Source of the DNA: Linepithema humile
Lineage: Eukaryota; Arthropoda; Insecta; Hymenoptera; Formicidae
Direction: 5' to 3'
DNA length: 64,000 nt
Assembly (NCBI RefSeq): GCF_040581485.1
Contig: NC_090134.1
Coordinates: forward strand, 14,065,501-14,129,500
The notes under the pieces are model-generated. The model worked only from the letters and a program-made list of their open reading frames with translations, was not told the origin of the DNA and ran no database searches. Positions 22,686 through 32,147 of this stretch are shown here, in pieces (within the stretch, counting starts at the first letter, position 1; every line of letters begins with the position of its first letter). A program made the position numbers and the translations under genes.

Positions 22686-23020
22686 GTATATACACTTTTA
22701 CGCAGTCGCGTGTCTTTTGCATACATGGTTTAAGAAACCTTTTATTTGATTTACAGAAATAACTTTTTGATTCAAAATATCTAGTTGAATTAAATTATTT
22801 CTTACATTTCTGTAATTTATTTCTTTTAATTAAAAAATTATTTATTAAAATTAAAAAAATAATTTAAACAAATATTTTATTTACTTTGAAAAAGACTAAT
22901 AATGTCATTTCTTGAAATCAAATAAATTTTTATTTTCCTCAAAGATTTTTTTACTTTAACTTAAAAAACGCAAGTTAAAGAAACGATTTTGTCAAATTTA
23001 ACATAATTTTTCTCTGGGTG

Positions 23021-24375
23021 TACCTATATATAAAATCTTTATCTATTCTATAGTATAACGAAACATACTTCCAAGGAATTATGTCCTTAAAATTATATAT
23101 GAACGAGTTTGATATGTTTTGGTATTTTAATACTATTCTCCAGTCTACATAATCTATATTATCTACAATAAAGTCTTCAGGCATTTTATGATATTGTAAA
23201 ATATCATTAAGTATAAATACATTGGAATGTTTCCTTAAAAAATTAACAGAAAGTTTTTGATTACGTATAATTTCGTAAATATACAACTTATCAATATTAT
23301 TTTCTATAAAGTCTTCGCTTAAAGAGTATTCTCTACTGAGGAACATATAATCTATAGCATAATCACTGTTTTCTATATCACATAATTCTAATTTCTTATT
23401 TAGGAACAATAACTTAAATATAGTGTGATGATACTTACGCACAGAATTGTCGTTTAAAATTTCTTTAGTTATGTTATTTCTTTTGATAAGCATATCTATA
23501 TCTAGATAGTCAATACTTTTTATAATATTCTCATATGGCACTGTATAATCTAATTGACTAGTAAAATTATTATATATATGACAATCTAAATTAAAATATA
23601 AGTAGTCAAAATATATATATTTATTAAATCTTAATAGGAACGATTTATCAATATTTTTATAACATTTTGACAGGTTTTTCCAGTTTATTTTATGTCTAAA
23701 TTCGTATATAAAATCGTGACTTAAACTATTATCAGACGAAGATATATAATTCCAATTAACTTTTCTTTTAAATTTTCTTATAAAGTTTTCTGATAAATTT
23801 TGATATTTTGATATATATTTCCAATTAACTTTATCTTTAAAACTTTCTATAAAATCTTCTGATAAAACTTGATATTTAGATATATAATTCCATTCAACTA
23901 TATCGTAAAACCGTCGTATAAAATTTTCTGACAGATTTTGAAATTTACACACATCTTTAATACTTACTCTATCTATTTCGTCAATTATAATACTTTCAGG
24001 TAGTTTTTTTATTCTAGATAGTAAAGTCATATCAAATTTACTTGAATACTTTCTTAAAATACATTCGCTTATATCGAAAATTGACAATAAGTTAAAATCA
24101 ATATAATCGATATAAAACTCTATGAAATCACATAAATATTTATAGTTTGTTTTAATCATAATTCTCGTTAGAGTCGTGTGTATATTATTAACATCTACTA
24201 AGTCTCTTAAATACTCATATTTATATGCGTATACATAGAGCGACACATGAGCATTTTTTATATTTTTGGAATGTGAAAATAGTTTTTGTAAGAACACTTT
24301 ATTATTATCATTGCAATCATAATATTTTATGTATGAATTTATAATTGCACTCAAACATATATGACTAAGCTCCAT
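23021..24375 (-). pseudogene. Entomopoxvirus-type tryptophan-repeat protein, split by transposon
   Basis: The product is built from many copies of a roughly 22-residue unit with the pattern W-x-x-I-S-K-Y-Q-x-L-S-E-x-F-I-x-x-F-K. This matches the tryptophan-repeat gene family described in entomopoxviruses such as the one from Melanoplus. Function is unknown; repeats of this kind suggest a protein-interaction scaffold. About 450 codons remain from the start ATG near 24375. The open frame runs 15 codons into the transposon terminal repeat before stopping at 22975; the genuine C-terminus lies at 13909-14007. Related fragments occur at 26546-26660 and 41217-41830. Confidence 0.8.
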
Positions 24376-24437
24376 TATTCTTATTTGATAGTTAATTATA
24401 TTATTTCAAAATTTTATCTCTTAATAAAAAAGATAAA

Positions 24438-26141
24438 ATGAAAGATATACTTATTAAAAACATTGTAGTTGATAATAAGAATAATGATATATACAGAATT
24501 CCTATAAAAGATTTACCAATTAATTGTCCTCAAATAGTAAATCTATCACAATCTTATATAAGAGGATGTAGATACCATTTCAATATAATAGATTCGAGAT
24601 TGAATGGTATAGACTTTCCTTGTGTAGGTATAAAGATACCAGAGATAAAAGGCAAGGGATCAATAAGATATACGGATTATCCTGGGTTAAAACTTATAAA
24701 GTCTTTTGAAATCAATATCAATGGAAAATCTATATTAAAATTGAGTGGATTCGATATATTTAGTTCTTATTTTTCTCCAAATGTATATAAGGACGATACT
24801 ATAGTAGGACACAGAGAGGATTACTGCAATTACAAAAAAGGTAAACATTTAGATTATACAATATTTAACCAATTAGACTTATTTATACCTATATTCACGC
24901 AATTCGATAAATCTCCTCCTCATTCGATACTAAGAATTCCAAAGAACAACAGAGTAGAGTTTGTAGTTGAATATGGTCAATTGACAGATATAATAAGTTA
25001 TGATAGAGAATTTGCTAGCGAGTCACTTTCTCTGATTGAAAAAATTATTCCAGAAGTTAAACTGTTAGTCAGAGTCTACAATATTCAATCTTCATATCAA
25101 ATTGAAGATAAGTATATAGAGGAAAACAACTTTTCCCATATAAGAGACGAATATTATTCTGTGAATCCTAAAGAAGAATTCTTTACAAATACATTCAAAA
25201 AAATTACTGAAATAGGATGGTTTTGTAAGACATCACAATTCAATAATATGTATTTTATATCTCATCCAGGCTATAATGCTACAGAAAAAGATTATATAAT
25301 TTCTTTTAGGAATAGAATTTTTCCGGACTTAATTAGAATATCTGAGAGTTTTGAAAATTTCAAAGATGAATATCCGGGAGATGAATATTCCGTTTTTGTT
25401 AATATTAAAAACAACACTAGTTATAAATTTGATAACCTAAATTACTGTAAAATAATTATAAGAAATGTCCCAAAAAATAATAAAATATGGTTTCATACTA
25501 ATGTACTTGAATTTAATAAAGGAGGAAGATCGGACAATTATAACATTTCAAAGAAATTTAAATATATATTAGGTGATTATATTAAGGAAGAAAATAGAAT
25601 AATTCCTCTAGAGATAATCGATGAATTAAATATAGAAGATGTTAGTATTCCAGTAGATTTATGGGATCACACGTATAATACAGCAGATAAAGATCTAAGA
25701 AGTTACAAATCAAAAAAATACGATGTTTTAATATACGAGCCATATATATTTGGATTAGATTTTGTATCGAAGAACATAGGTTTTGAAAAAGATACAACAG
25801 TAAAGGCTGGACCTTCAGAAAGAATAATAGAAAACAATAAATATAATTTCTATTTACCTTATTTTGGTTATAATCATTTCAGAAACTATTACTTTTTAGA
25901 AAAATATAAGTATCCGTGTATTGGAAACGCTAACTTTAATATAGCAAATATTCTTCTGAATCAACCTTCGTCGTTAGACTTTAATAAGGAAAAAAATATA
26001 CTCAATTGTTCTGTTGAGGTAAAATGGAAAGATTTCGACGAAAATCATCCATTGAAATTGGTTAAAAAATCTCTTAATGTTTTTATTAAGAAAGTGAAAA
26101 AACTAAGATATACTAAAGATTGTATCGAAGTGATTGAATAA
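24438..26141 (+). CDS. D13-type scaffold protein (rifampicin-resistance protein)
   Basis: 567 aa, close to the roughly 550 aa of vaccinia D13, the double jelly-roll protein that forms the external honeycomb scaffold shaping immature virions. Conserved landmarks include an EIKGKGSIRY segment near residue 70, SHPGYNATEKDYI near 280, HTNVLEF near 350 followed by a YNISKKF segment, SIPVDLW near 400, and a C-terminal DFDENHPLKLVKKSL. These follow the D13 order. The frame is entirely open. It is divergent from the tryptophan-repeat gene. A KGGRS stretch lies at 25518-25532. Confidence 0.9.
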   Translation: MKDILIKNIVVDNKNNDIYRIPIKDLPINCPQIVNLSQSYIRGCRYHFNIIDSRLNGIDFPCVGIKIPEIKGKGSIRYTDYPGLKLIKSFEININGKSILKLSGFDIFSSYFSPNVYKDDTIVGHREDYCNYKKGKHLDYTIFNQLDLFIPIFTQFDKSPPHSILRIPKNNRVEFVVEYGQLTDIISYDREFASESLSLIEKIIPEVKLLVRVYNIQSSYQIEDKYIEENNFSHIRDEYYSVNPKEEFFTNTFKKITEIGWFCKTSQFNNMYFISHPGYNATEKDYIISFRNRIFPDLIRISESFENFKDEYPGDEYSVFVNIKNNTSYKFDNLNYCKIIIRNVPKNNKIWFHTNVLEFNKGGRSDNYNISKKFKYILGDYIKEENRIIPLEIIDELNIEDVSIPVDLWDHTYNTADKDLRSYKSKKYDVLIYEPYIFGLDFVSKNIGFEKDTTVKAGPSERIIENNKYNFYLPYFGYNHFRNYYFLEKYKYPCIGNANFNIANILLNQPSSLDFNKEKNILNCSVEVKWKDFDENHPLKLVKKSLNVFIKKVKKLRYTKDCIEVIE

Positions 26142-26173
26142 ATGAAAATATATAACAAAAATAAAAATCTATA

Positions 26174-26524
26174 ATGGAGTATAACAAAGATCAACAAAAA
26201 GTTGTTGATTATATTAAATATAAACTAGATAAAGATGAAACTTTGCTTTTATTTATACACGGAATGGCTGGTACTGGCAAGTCTTTTTTAATAGAAAGAA
26301 TAGAAGAATTATTCTCTAACAATCTTAAAATTATAAAGACATCTTATACTGAAGTATCTGCAAATAATATTGGAGGAAACACATTACACAAGACATTTCA
26401 CATTAATGTTAAGTCAAATACTGATGAAAAAGAGAATTATTATAACTTTGTATGTAATTTAGAAAGTAAGAGTGTAGTGATAAATGAAAATACGATTAGG
26501 TACATATATACTTTACGTATCATC
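26174..26524 (+). pseudogene. Superfamily 1 helicase (PIF1/RecD-like), truncated after motif II
   Basis: Starts with an NKDQQKVVDYI Q-motif-like segment and a Walker A HGMAGTGKSFL (about residues 29-39), then the segment TLHKTF and a Walker B-like VVINE, where the usual DE is NE. Viral helicase sequence ends here, because the DNA from about 26525 on belongs to a tryptophan-repeat gene on the opposite strand. All later helicase motifs (III-VI) are missing, so this is a dead fragment. PIF1-like helicases are found in entomopoxviruses and other large DNA viruses. Confidence 0.75.
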
Positions 26525-26675
26525 ATTGGTACATTAGGTATGACGTTTAGATATAAGGTTCCAATCCACTCTGTCCTCGAACTCTCTGATAAAATCTTCT
26601 GATAATTTAAACATAGATATTGATTCCCAATTAACTTTGTCCTTAGGTACATTGTATAATTGGTACATTAAGGTC
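26525..26675 (-). pseudogene. Tryptophan-repeat gene fragment bounded by short direct repeats
   Basis: On the minus strand it reads one partial repeat with a KVNWESIS-like and a KLSEDFIREF-like segment. It is bounded by ATTGGTACATTAGGTATGAC (26525-26544) and ATTGGTACATTAAGGT (26660-26675). The same 20-bp motif, with one change, marks the edge of the other fragment at 41197-41216. It sits between the truncated helicase and the inverted capping enzyme piece. Confidence 0.6.
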
Positions 26676-27285
26676 CATACACGTCCTTGTGTATTATATC
26701 GATATCAAGCAAATCAGATTGTTTATATTCGTAAGAATCTCTGCTTACTTTTAATTCGTTATTATCTTTTGTACTTGAAATTTTATAGCTATTATCTTTT
26801 ATCAACTCTTTAAATAATAGTAACGATTTCCGTCTATTCCTCATAATTTTATTATTAATAGAGTGTATGTAAAACGGGTATATCACCTTTTTGTTTTCTA
26901 CTTTTACATATTCTCCGACACCAACTAATTTTATGTCTTTGTTAATGTTAGTCTTCAATGTATATATTATATTATTTAGTATCATGTAACATATACCGTT
27001 TTTAACTTTAAATTCTACTTTCTCTCCGTCTACTTTTGTTGTTATCAAAATATTAGTTTCATTTTTCTGAAGCAGATCTTTAAACGTAATGAAATTAGTC
27101 TTCAAAATATTAGGCATTCTATTTTTTAAAATTGAAATGTTAAAAATATTAGAAACCCCATAAATTAGAGAAAAACAATCTATTAGATTTTTCCTAAATA
27201 AGTCTTTATCAAAATGTTTTACATTTCCAATATACTCTAATTCTATGTACCATGAAGTATTATTAGGAATTCTAGTATAATTTGT
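26668..27285 (-). pseudogene. mRNA capping enzyme large subunit, inverted guanylyltransferase piece
   Basis: Contains the guanylyltransferase motif I TKVDGEK, whose Lys takes GMP, followed by motif III-like FKVKNGICYMI and an FYIHS segment. It is on the minus strand, while the rest of the same protein (motif after the nucleotide site and methyltransferase domain) is on the plus strand right next to it. The first 30 or so residues of the open frame (27286-27381) are antisense to the plus-strand part and not genuine. The triphosphatase domain that should come before is absent. This is an inversion inside the homologue of vaccinia D1R. Confidence 0.75.
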
Positions 27286-28653
27286 TACAGACGGAATTAT
27301 AATTATAGACAAGGACAACAACAACGAACCTGTAGATGAGAAATTCAAACTCGACAATACAATAGATGTATTAGCATGCATAAAACCAAACTTAATACTT
27401 ATGTCAGATGGTATATATATATAGAAATAGACTTGATAAAGTTTTCGTCTACAGGAGATGAAGTATTTAAGAGGATAAATATAAAAAACAACGAAAGTTT
27501 CTATTTTGATGAAATATTATCATTCGTTGTAATACAAAATACAAAATCGTTAAATCCTAAATTTTATGTAACTCCTTACTGTTTAATTTATGAATATTCA
27601 CTTGCGTACAACAAACTTGTAATACCTAGATGCATAAAAACCAATAACTTCTTTTATCACAGTTATTATGGAAATAGTTATGAAGTTATAACTAAATCTG
27701 AAGACATCCATACTTTAAATAAAGTACCTCCAATAGAAACATTTAAAGAACTCGGAAAGAATTTCGATTTAAATAAAATTTATAACTTGGCTGTTACCTC
27801 AAATGAATATTTAAATATAGATAAAACTAAATATTTTATAGAAAATAATAGCAAAAAAATATCATTAAATTTTATAACAAATTTTATTAAAACACAAGCT
27901 ATTTTAAATTCGTTTTCCCCTCAAGTTAAAAGTGTCAAGTATGATAGGAAAAATAATAATTATTTATCCATAGATATAGGAAGAGGAGGAGATATGCAAA
28001 GGTATTTTTACATAAACGCTAACTCTGTGACTGGAACAGATCCAAGTGAATTATCGCTTGACGAATGTAGATCGAGATACAATAAACACGTCAAGAAGTC
28101 AAAATCATCATTATTTAGATTATATTTGTTTAAAACATACTTCAATGACAAAGATTATATATTTACAGTTAACTCTTCGGGGATTGGAAAATATATAGGT
28201 ATAGATTGGAACATGGCAATACATTACAGTTGGAAGAAAAACAAAAAAAATGAAATAGTAAAAAAAATTAGAGAATTATTGCACGACAACGGGAAAATTG
28301 TAATCACAACAATAGACGGAGAAAAAGTTAAAGACGAGATGAAGAAAAGATCAACGGAAGAATTAAATTTTATGATAGACGATGTAAATATAAAAATTGT
28401 ACTATCTCAGGATTATGAAGGAAATAGTATATTTAAAGTATACATACCAACAATGACATCGGAATCACAAGACGAATACGCAATAGATATAAATGAAATG
28501 ATAGATGTATTCGAATCGAACAAGTTTGTTCTTCTAGACTGCTATCATTTTGATTTAATAACTTCTTATCAGGATATATTCGATACGCTAACAGTAGTAA
28601 GAAACGAAAGAGAAGACATTACTTTTTTAAGAATTTATCTAATTCAAGTATAA
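27282..28653 (+). pseudogene. mRNA capping enzyme large subunit, C-terminal part with methyltransferase
   Basis: The first block (27282-27425) carries TDGIIIIDKD and a KFKLDNTIDV segment, the late guanylyltransferase motifs. It ends in a TAG directly after a TATATATATATA run; the frame from 27376 then takes over and runs to 28653, so a change in repeat length probably caused a frameshift. The second block holds the N7-methyltransferase domain: SAM-binding LSIDIGRGGD (about residues 198-207 of that frame) and later FDLITSYQDIF. In vaccinia D1R the order is triphosphatase, guanylyltransferase, methyltransferase. Confidence 0.8.
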
Positions 28654-28738
28654 AAAAGTGTTCTGATTTGGAAGTTTTGTGTTCAATGTATGTATCACTT
28701 ATATTCAAAAAGATTTAACTTCATTAATATTTTTATTT

Positions 28739-28744
28739 TAAATG
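28739..28744 (+). promoter_or_regulatory. Late promoter/initiator TAAATG
   Basis: TTTTAAATG context with the ATG at 28742. Confidence 0.55.
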
Positions 28745-28990
28745 CAATGGTCATATGACAATTTTGGAACTATTGTATTATTGAATAAAGAAGCATCTAA
28801 TTTTTTAGATTTTTGTGTGAATCACGAAACATGCTCTCTTTTGTATAGAAATTACGATGAAAAAACTTTCGGGTCTGTATATTACATAGATTTTAATAAA
28901 ATGATAATGTATAATGAAAGATATAGATCTAAATTTTATCTAATTAGAGATTACGTTTCTAAAAATAATCAAAACGAATTATTTTTATAA
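28742..28990 (+). CDS. Small viral hypothetical protein, perhaps frameshifted into next frame
   Basis: 82 aa from an ATG in TAAATG. No family recognised. It has two cysteines (FCVNHETC). The reading frame at +2 stays open across its stop and on into the next ORF (to 29265), which has no ATG of its own. The two may be one gene split by a single-base change in the T/A run near 28980-28990. Confidence 0.45.
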   Translation: MQWSYDNFGTIVLLNKEASNFLDFCVNHETCSLLYRNYDEKTFGSVYYIDFNKMIMYNERYRSKFYLIRDYVSKNNQNELFL

Positions 28991-29265
28991 AAAATAGTAA
29001 CAAATTAATAAATACAGTGTTAAACAGTAATCAATTTATACCTTACTGTAATTATACACCATATTATACTGACAATTATTTTAACATACAGTATCCTGAT
29101 AATGCCAGCATTGTGATATTAAAAACTTGTAATCATAAAGAATGTCATCTAAGGACTTGTAAAACACATAATGGAGAGTTGAATGACTGGAATAACGAAT
29201 GTCACGATTATTTAAATATTTCATTGATTAACAAGGAAAATTGTAAGTATATATATAATATATAA
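28981..29265 (+). pseudogene. Cys-rich small viral ORF without ATG
   Basis: Open from about 28975 to 29265; the first possible start is a GTG at 29017. It contains several cysteines (CNYT, CNHKECHLRTC, ECHDY, NCKY), suggesting disulfides or metal binding. Probably the second half of the 28742 gene. Function unknown. Confidence 0.35.
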
Positions 29266-29335
29266 TAAAACTGAAATTTAATACAGTCTAAGTATTCTAA
29301 TGTAACAATATTTACTTACATTATAAATCGTAAAA

Positions 29336-29890
29336 ATGAAAATCTTTGATATTTTATCAAGTTTATTATTTAATATAATTATACTATACATTATTGATAT
29401 TTCGTTTATTTGCGTGTTAATTATAGATAAATATAAACATAATGATGTGTGTATTGCGAATATGAACAAATCTGAAGAAAATAATAATACTATAGAATTA
29501 CAACAAAATTATACTGAAAATTTTAACAAATATATTACTTTAGAAAATATTACATATTTACACAAAACTATATATCTACTGCATGATTATAATATACAAC
29601 ACAATATAAAACTTTTACACGACGAGATTTATCATTTTATTAATAACAACGGAAGCTTTGGAGAAAATGTAGATCAAGACGTGTTATATGAAAATATGAA
29701 TACACTTTTATACATGTTAAAATATATAGGAGAAGATTTCGAACTGAAATCCCAAGACGTTAAACATCTTTGTGTTGTACTCAGAAGATATGTTCTAAAT
29801 GGATATCCGCGACCAAATAAATCAAATATAGAAACTATTAATAAACTATTAGAAATGACAAAAAGTAGAAAGGTATATCAGTTATTATAG
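29336..29890 (+). CDS. Viral membrane-anchored hypothetical protein
   Basis: 184 aa. An N-terminal hydrophobic segment (about residues 7-31) works as signal anchor or transmembrane helix, followed by an N-x-T-rich region (NNNT, NYT, ENIT) that could be glycosylated, and a helical C-terminal domain. No family recognised. The frame is intact and precedes the metalloprotease gene. Confidence 0.5.
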   Translation: MKIFDILSSLLFNIIILYIIDISFICVLIIDKYKHNDVCIANMNKSEENNNTIELQQNYTENFNKYITLENITYLHKTIYLLHDYNIQHNIKLLHDEIYHFINNNGSFGENVDQDVLYENMNTLLYMLKYIGEDFELKSQDVKHLCVVLRRYVLNGYPRPNKSNIETINKLLEMTKSRKVYQLL

Positions 29891-29973
29891 ATGTAGTATT
29901 TTTTATATTTTACTATAGTATATCAAGTTGTTGTAGTTGTAGTATTTTTATATTGTACTATTAATATTTTTAA

Positions 29974-29979
29974 TAAATG
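29974..29979 (+). promoter_or_regulatory. Late promoter/initiator TAAATG
   Basis: TAAATG containing the ATG at 29977 of the metalloprotease gene. Confidence 0.55.
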
Positions 29980-31913
29980 AATTTTAAAAAAATTTGTTTG
30001 AATAACGATACAAAAATTATTGTAGATAATTTTAGTCCATATGATATTTTTATAGGAATAACAGATAAAGGATTCGATTATGATTATAAAAACAATACAA
30101 AAACAAGACTATCACATTTATTCGAACATTCCATTTTCAGACACAGAGGAGAGAACGATAATATAATATATAACGGTTCAACATGTTTCAACTTTATGAC
30201 CTTCTTTAGTAAGAGAAGAAACAATAGTATTACATATAATGATGTATGTAAGAATCTAATTTATAAATTCTATGACAAATTTAGTAATATCCCTTTTATA
30301 TACAATTTTGATTTCGATGATAAATTAAGTAAAATAGTAGATGAATTAGAAAATGAATATTATTTTAGAAAAAGTTACGATATTGACGGAATTTCTCTAT
30401 TTTTTATAAACTATGGAAAGAAATATTTAGGAGGCACGTCTATAGATCTGTCAAACGAAGAAGTTATAAAAAAAAAATTAATAAAATTATGGGAAAATAT
30501 AGATCCGTCTGATATCTTGATAATATTAAAGTATAATAATGATGAAATAATAGATATTATTAATCATACATTTGGTTAAAAAAAAAAGAATAAAAAAAAA
30601 ATCTACGTACAAAAATTCTACAAACGAAATTCAAAAAACGTTAAAGGAATATTCGTGTATACTAACTAAGTGTTAAAATGATTTTAATATAAACATTAGG
30701 GTGGACAACGATAAAAAATTGTTCAAAGGACTATTCCTGTTAACTACATTTGGTATAAAAGTAAATTGCATAAATAATTATTTTTATATATCAATTAGTT
30801 TTGATAGAAATCCATTGAATATAGTTAATTATATTCTAAATGAAAATATAGAGTCAATTGTTAATAATATATTAAGTAACAACGATAGAAGAATATATAT
30901 AGAGGACGTTTTTCATTTTTACAAATATTTTGATATAACTTCTCTACTAGAAGACTACTTGTACAGTGACGATTATGTAGATAAATATTCTGAATATATT
31001 TATCCGGTCATTGAAAATATTAAAGAGAATGTTTTAACATACGGGAATTTAATAATTAATACTCCTCCTGACAATATATTAGTAAATATGATTGACTTGA
31101 ATAACGACAAGGTTTTCGTCACAGAAGTTTTATTAGATATAGATTACAAAAAAGAAGAAAAGATTAATATAAAAAGAAAAAAATTTAATAATAAGGAAGA
31201 AAGAAAAACAAAAAATTACGTAGAATTTCCACAAATAATTAAAAATGTTGAAAATTACGAATTGGATTTCAACAAGACTTTAAACAACTATTGCTACTTA
31301 ATATTGTTTTATGTTCACAATTCGGTTTATAATATAAAAATAAGTAATAATAAAGTAAAGATAATAAGTAAAGATAATAGGAGATAAGTACGAAATAAAA
31401 TATATACTAAAAAGAATCAAAGGAGAAAATATTAATAACGAATACTTCTATAGAGATTTTTGTCCTTATTTTTACGAAGCTCTGTTTCAATTTTATTTGT
31501 TCGACAGGGAATGTCCAGATATCAATAGTATAGTAAAGTTATTCAAAAGAGAAAATGAATTAAGATATATTATAAAGAAAATTCAAAACGAAGAGAGAAA
31601 ACGTGAGCTTATCTTGAACAGTAAGATATATAATATAAAAACAGAATATAATTTTCTTATAACATTGACATGGACAGAAAACAAAATATTATATGGATAT
31701 ATGTTAAACTACTTAAAAGATAAAGGATTGATATATTCAATGAACATATACGAATCAGATGATTATGCAATGTTCTTTAATTTAACTACTGATCCAGATA
31801 GATGCGTATATGAATTAGACAGATATATACCGTCGTACGAAGATATAGACGTGCTTTATATAGTTTCTTACAAATCTAAAAATTTAGATTTTAGTAGTAT
31901 TTTTTTTATTTGA
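29977..31913 (+). pseudogene. G1-type virion metalloprotease, decayed
   Basis: Homologue of vaccinia G1L, an insulinase-like metalloprotease needed for virion maturation. The inverted zinc motif HxxEH is visible as HLFEH (about residues 48-52), with a downstream ELENEYYF supplying the third zinc-binding Glu. The span of about 645 codons suits the family. Three blocks are in different frames: 29977-30579, about 30590-31387 and about 31387-31913. A stop after FG at 30577, a TAA near 30673, two long A runs (30578-30600) and a frame change near 31385 break it. The protease cannot be made whole from this copy. Confidence 0.8.
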
Positions 31914-32139
31914 GAGATATTAGTGGAAGAAAAATATTCGGAGATATCATATAATAATTTTTAAACGTTTTAGAAGTCATGGTTTGCCCATAAATAATAT
32001 CACATCCATCTACTAATTGATTTAAAACTTCAACTGATATGCTAATCAATTTATCATTTTTATTTGGTTGTTTAATTTTTTTTAATTTACATACAAAATT
32101 AATACTTGTAAGATTTTTATATAATACATTATTACTCAT
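31906..32139 (-). CDS. Small viral hypothetical protein, 77 aa
   Basis: Intact 77-aa frame overlapping the end of the protease gene by 8 bp and starting 9 bp downstream of the NPH-II stop, in the same direction as NPH-II. No motif recognised; it has single Cys residues and no zinc pairs. Its tight packing supports it being real. Confidence 0.45.
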   Translation of the reverse strand: MSNNVLYKNLTSINFVCKLKKIKQPNKNDKLISISVEVLNQLVDGCDIIYGQTMTSKTFKNYYMISPNIFLPLISLK

Positions 32140-32147
32140 AACATATT

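Larger units (their letters stand above)
14008..23020 (-). mobile_element. EnSpm/CACTA-like DNA transposon (9.0 kb) inserted in viral gene
   Basis: Terminal inverted repeats CACCCAGAAAAAAG (14008-14021) and its near-perfect complement ending at 23020, flanked by a TA duplication (14006-14007 and 23021-23022). The CAC start, 2-bp duplication and transposase type fit CMC/EnSpm (CACTA-like) elements. It carries a transposase gene (15592-18051) and a second multi-exon gene (about 18200-21061), both on the minus strand. The left part (14022-15591) is A+T-rich with no gene seen apart from a short hairpin at about 15303-15372. A palindromic element lies at 21942-22685. Confidence 0.8.
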
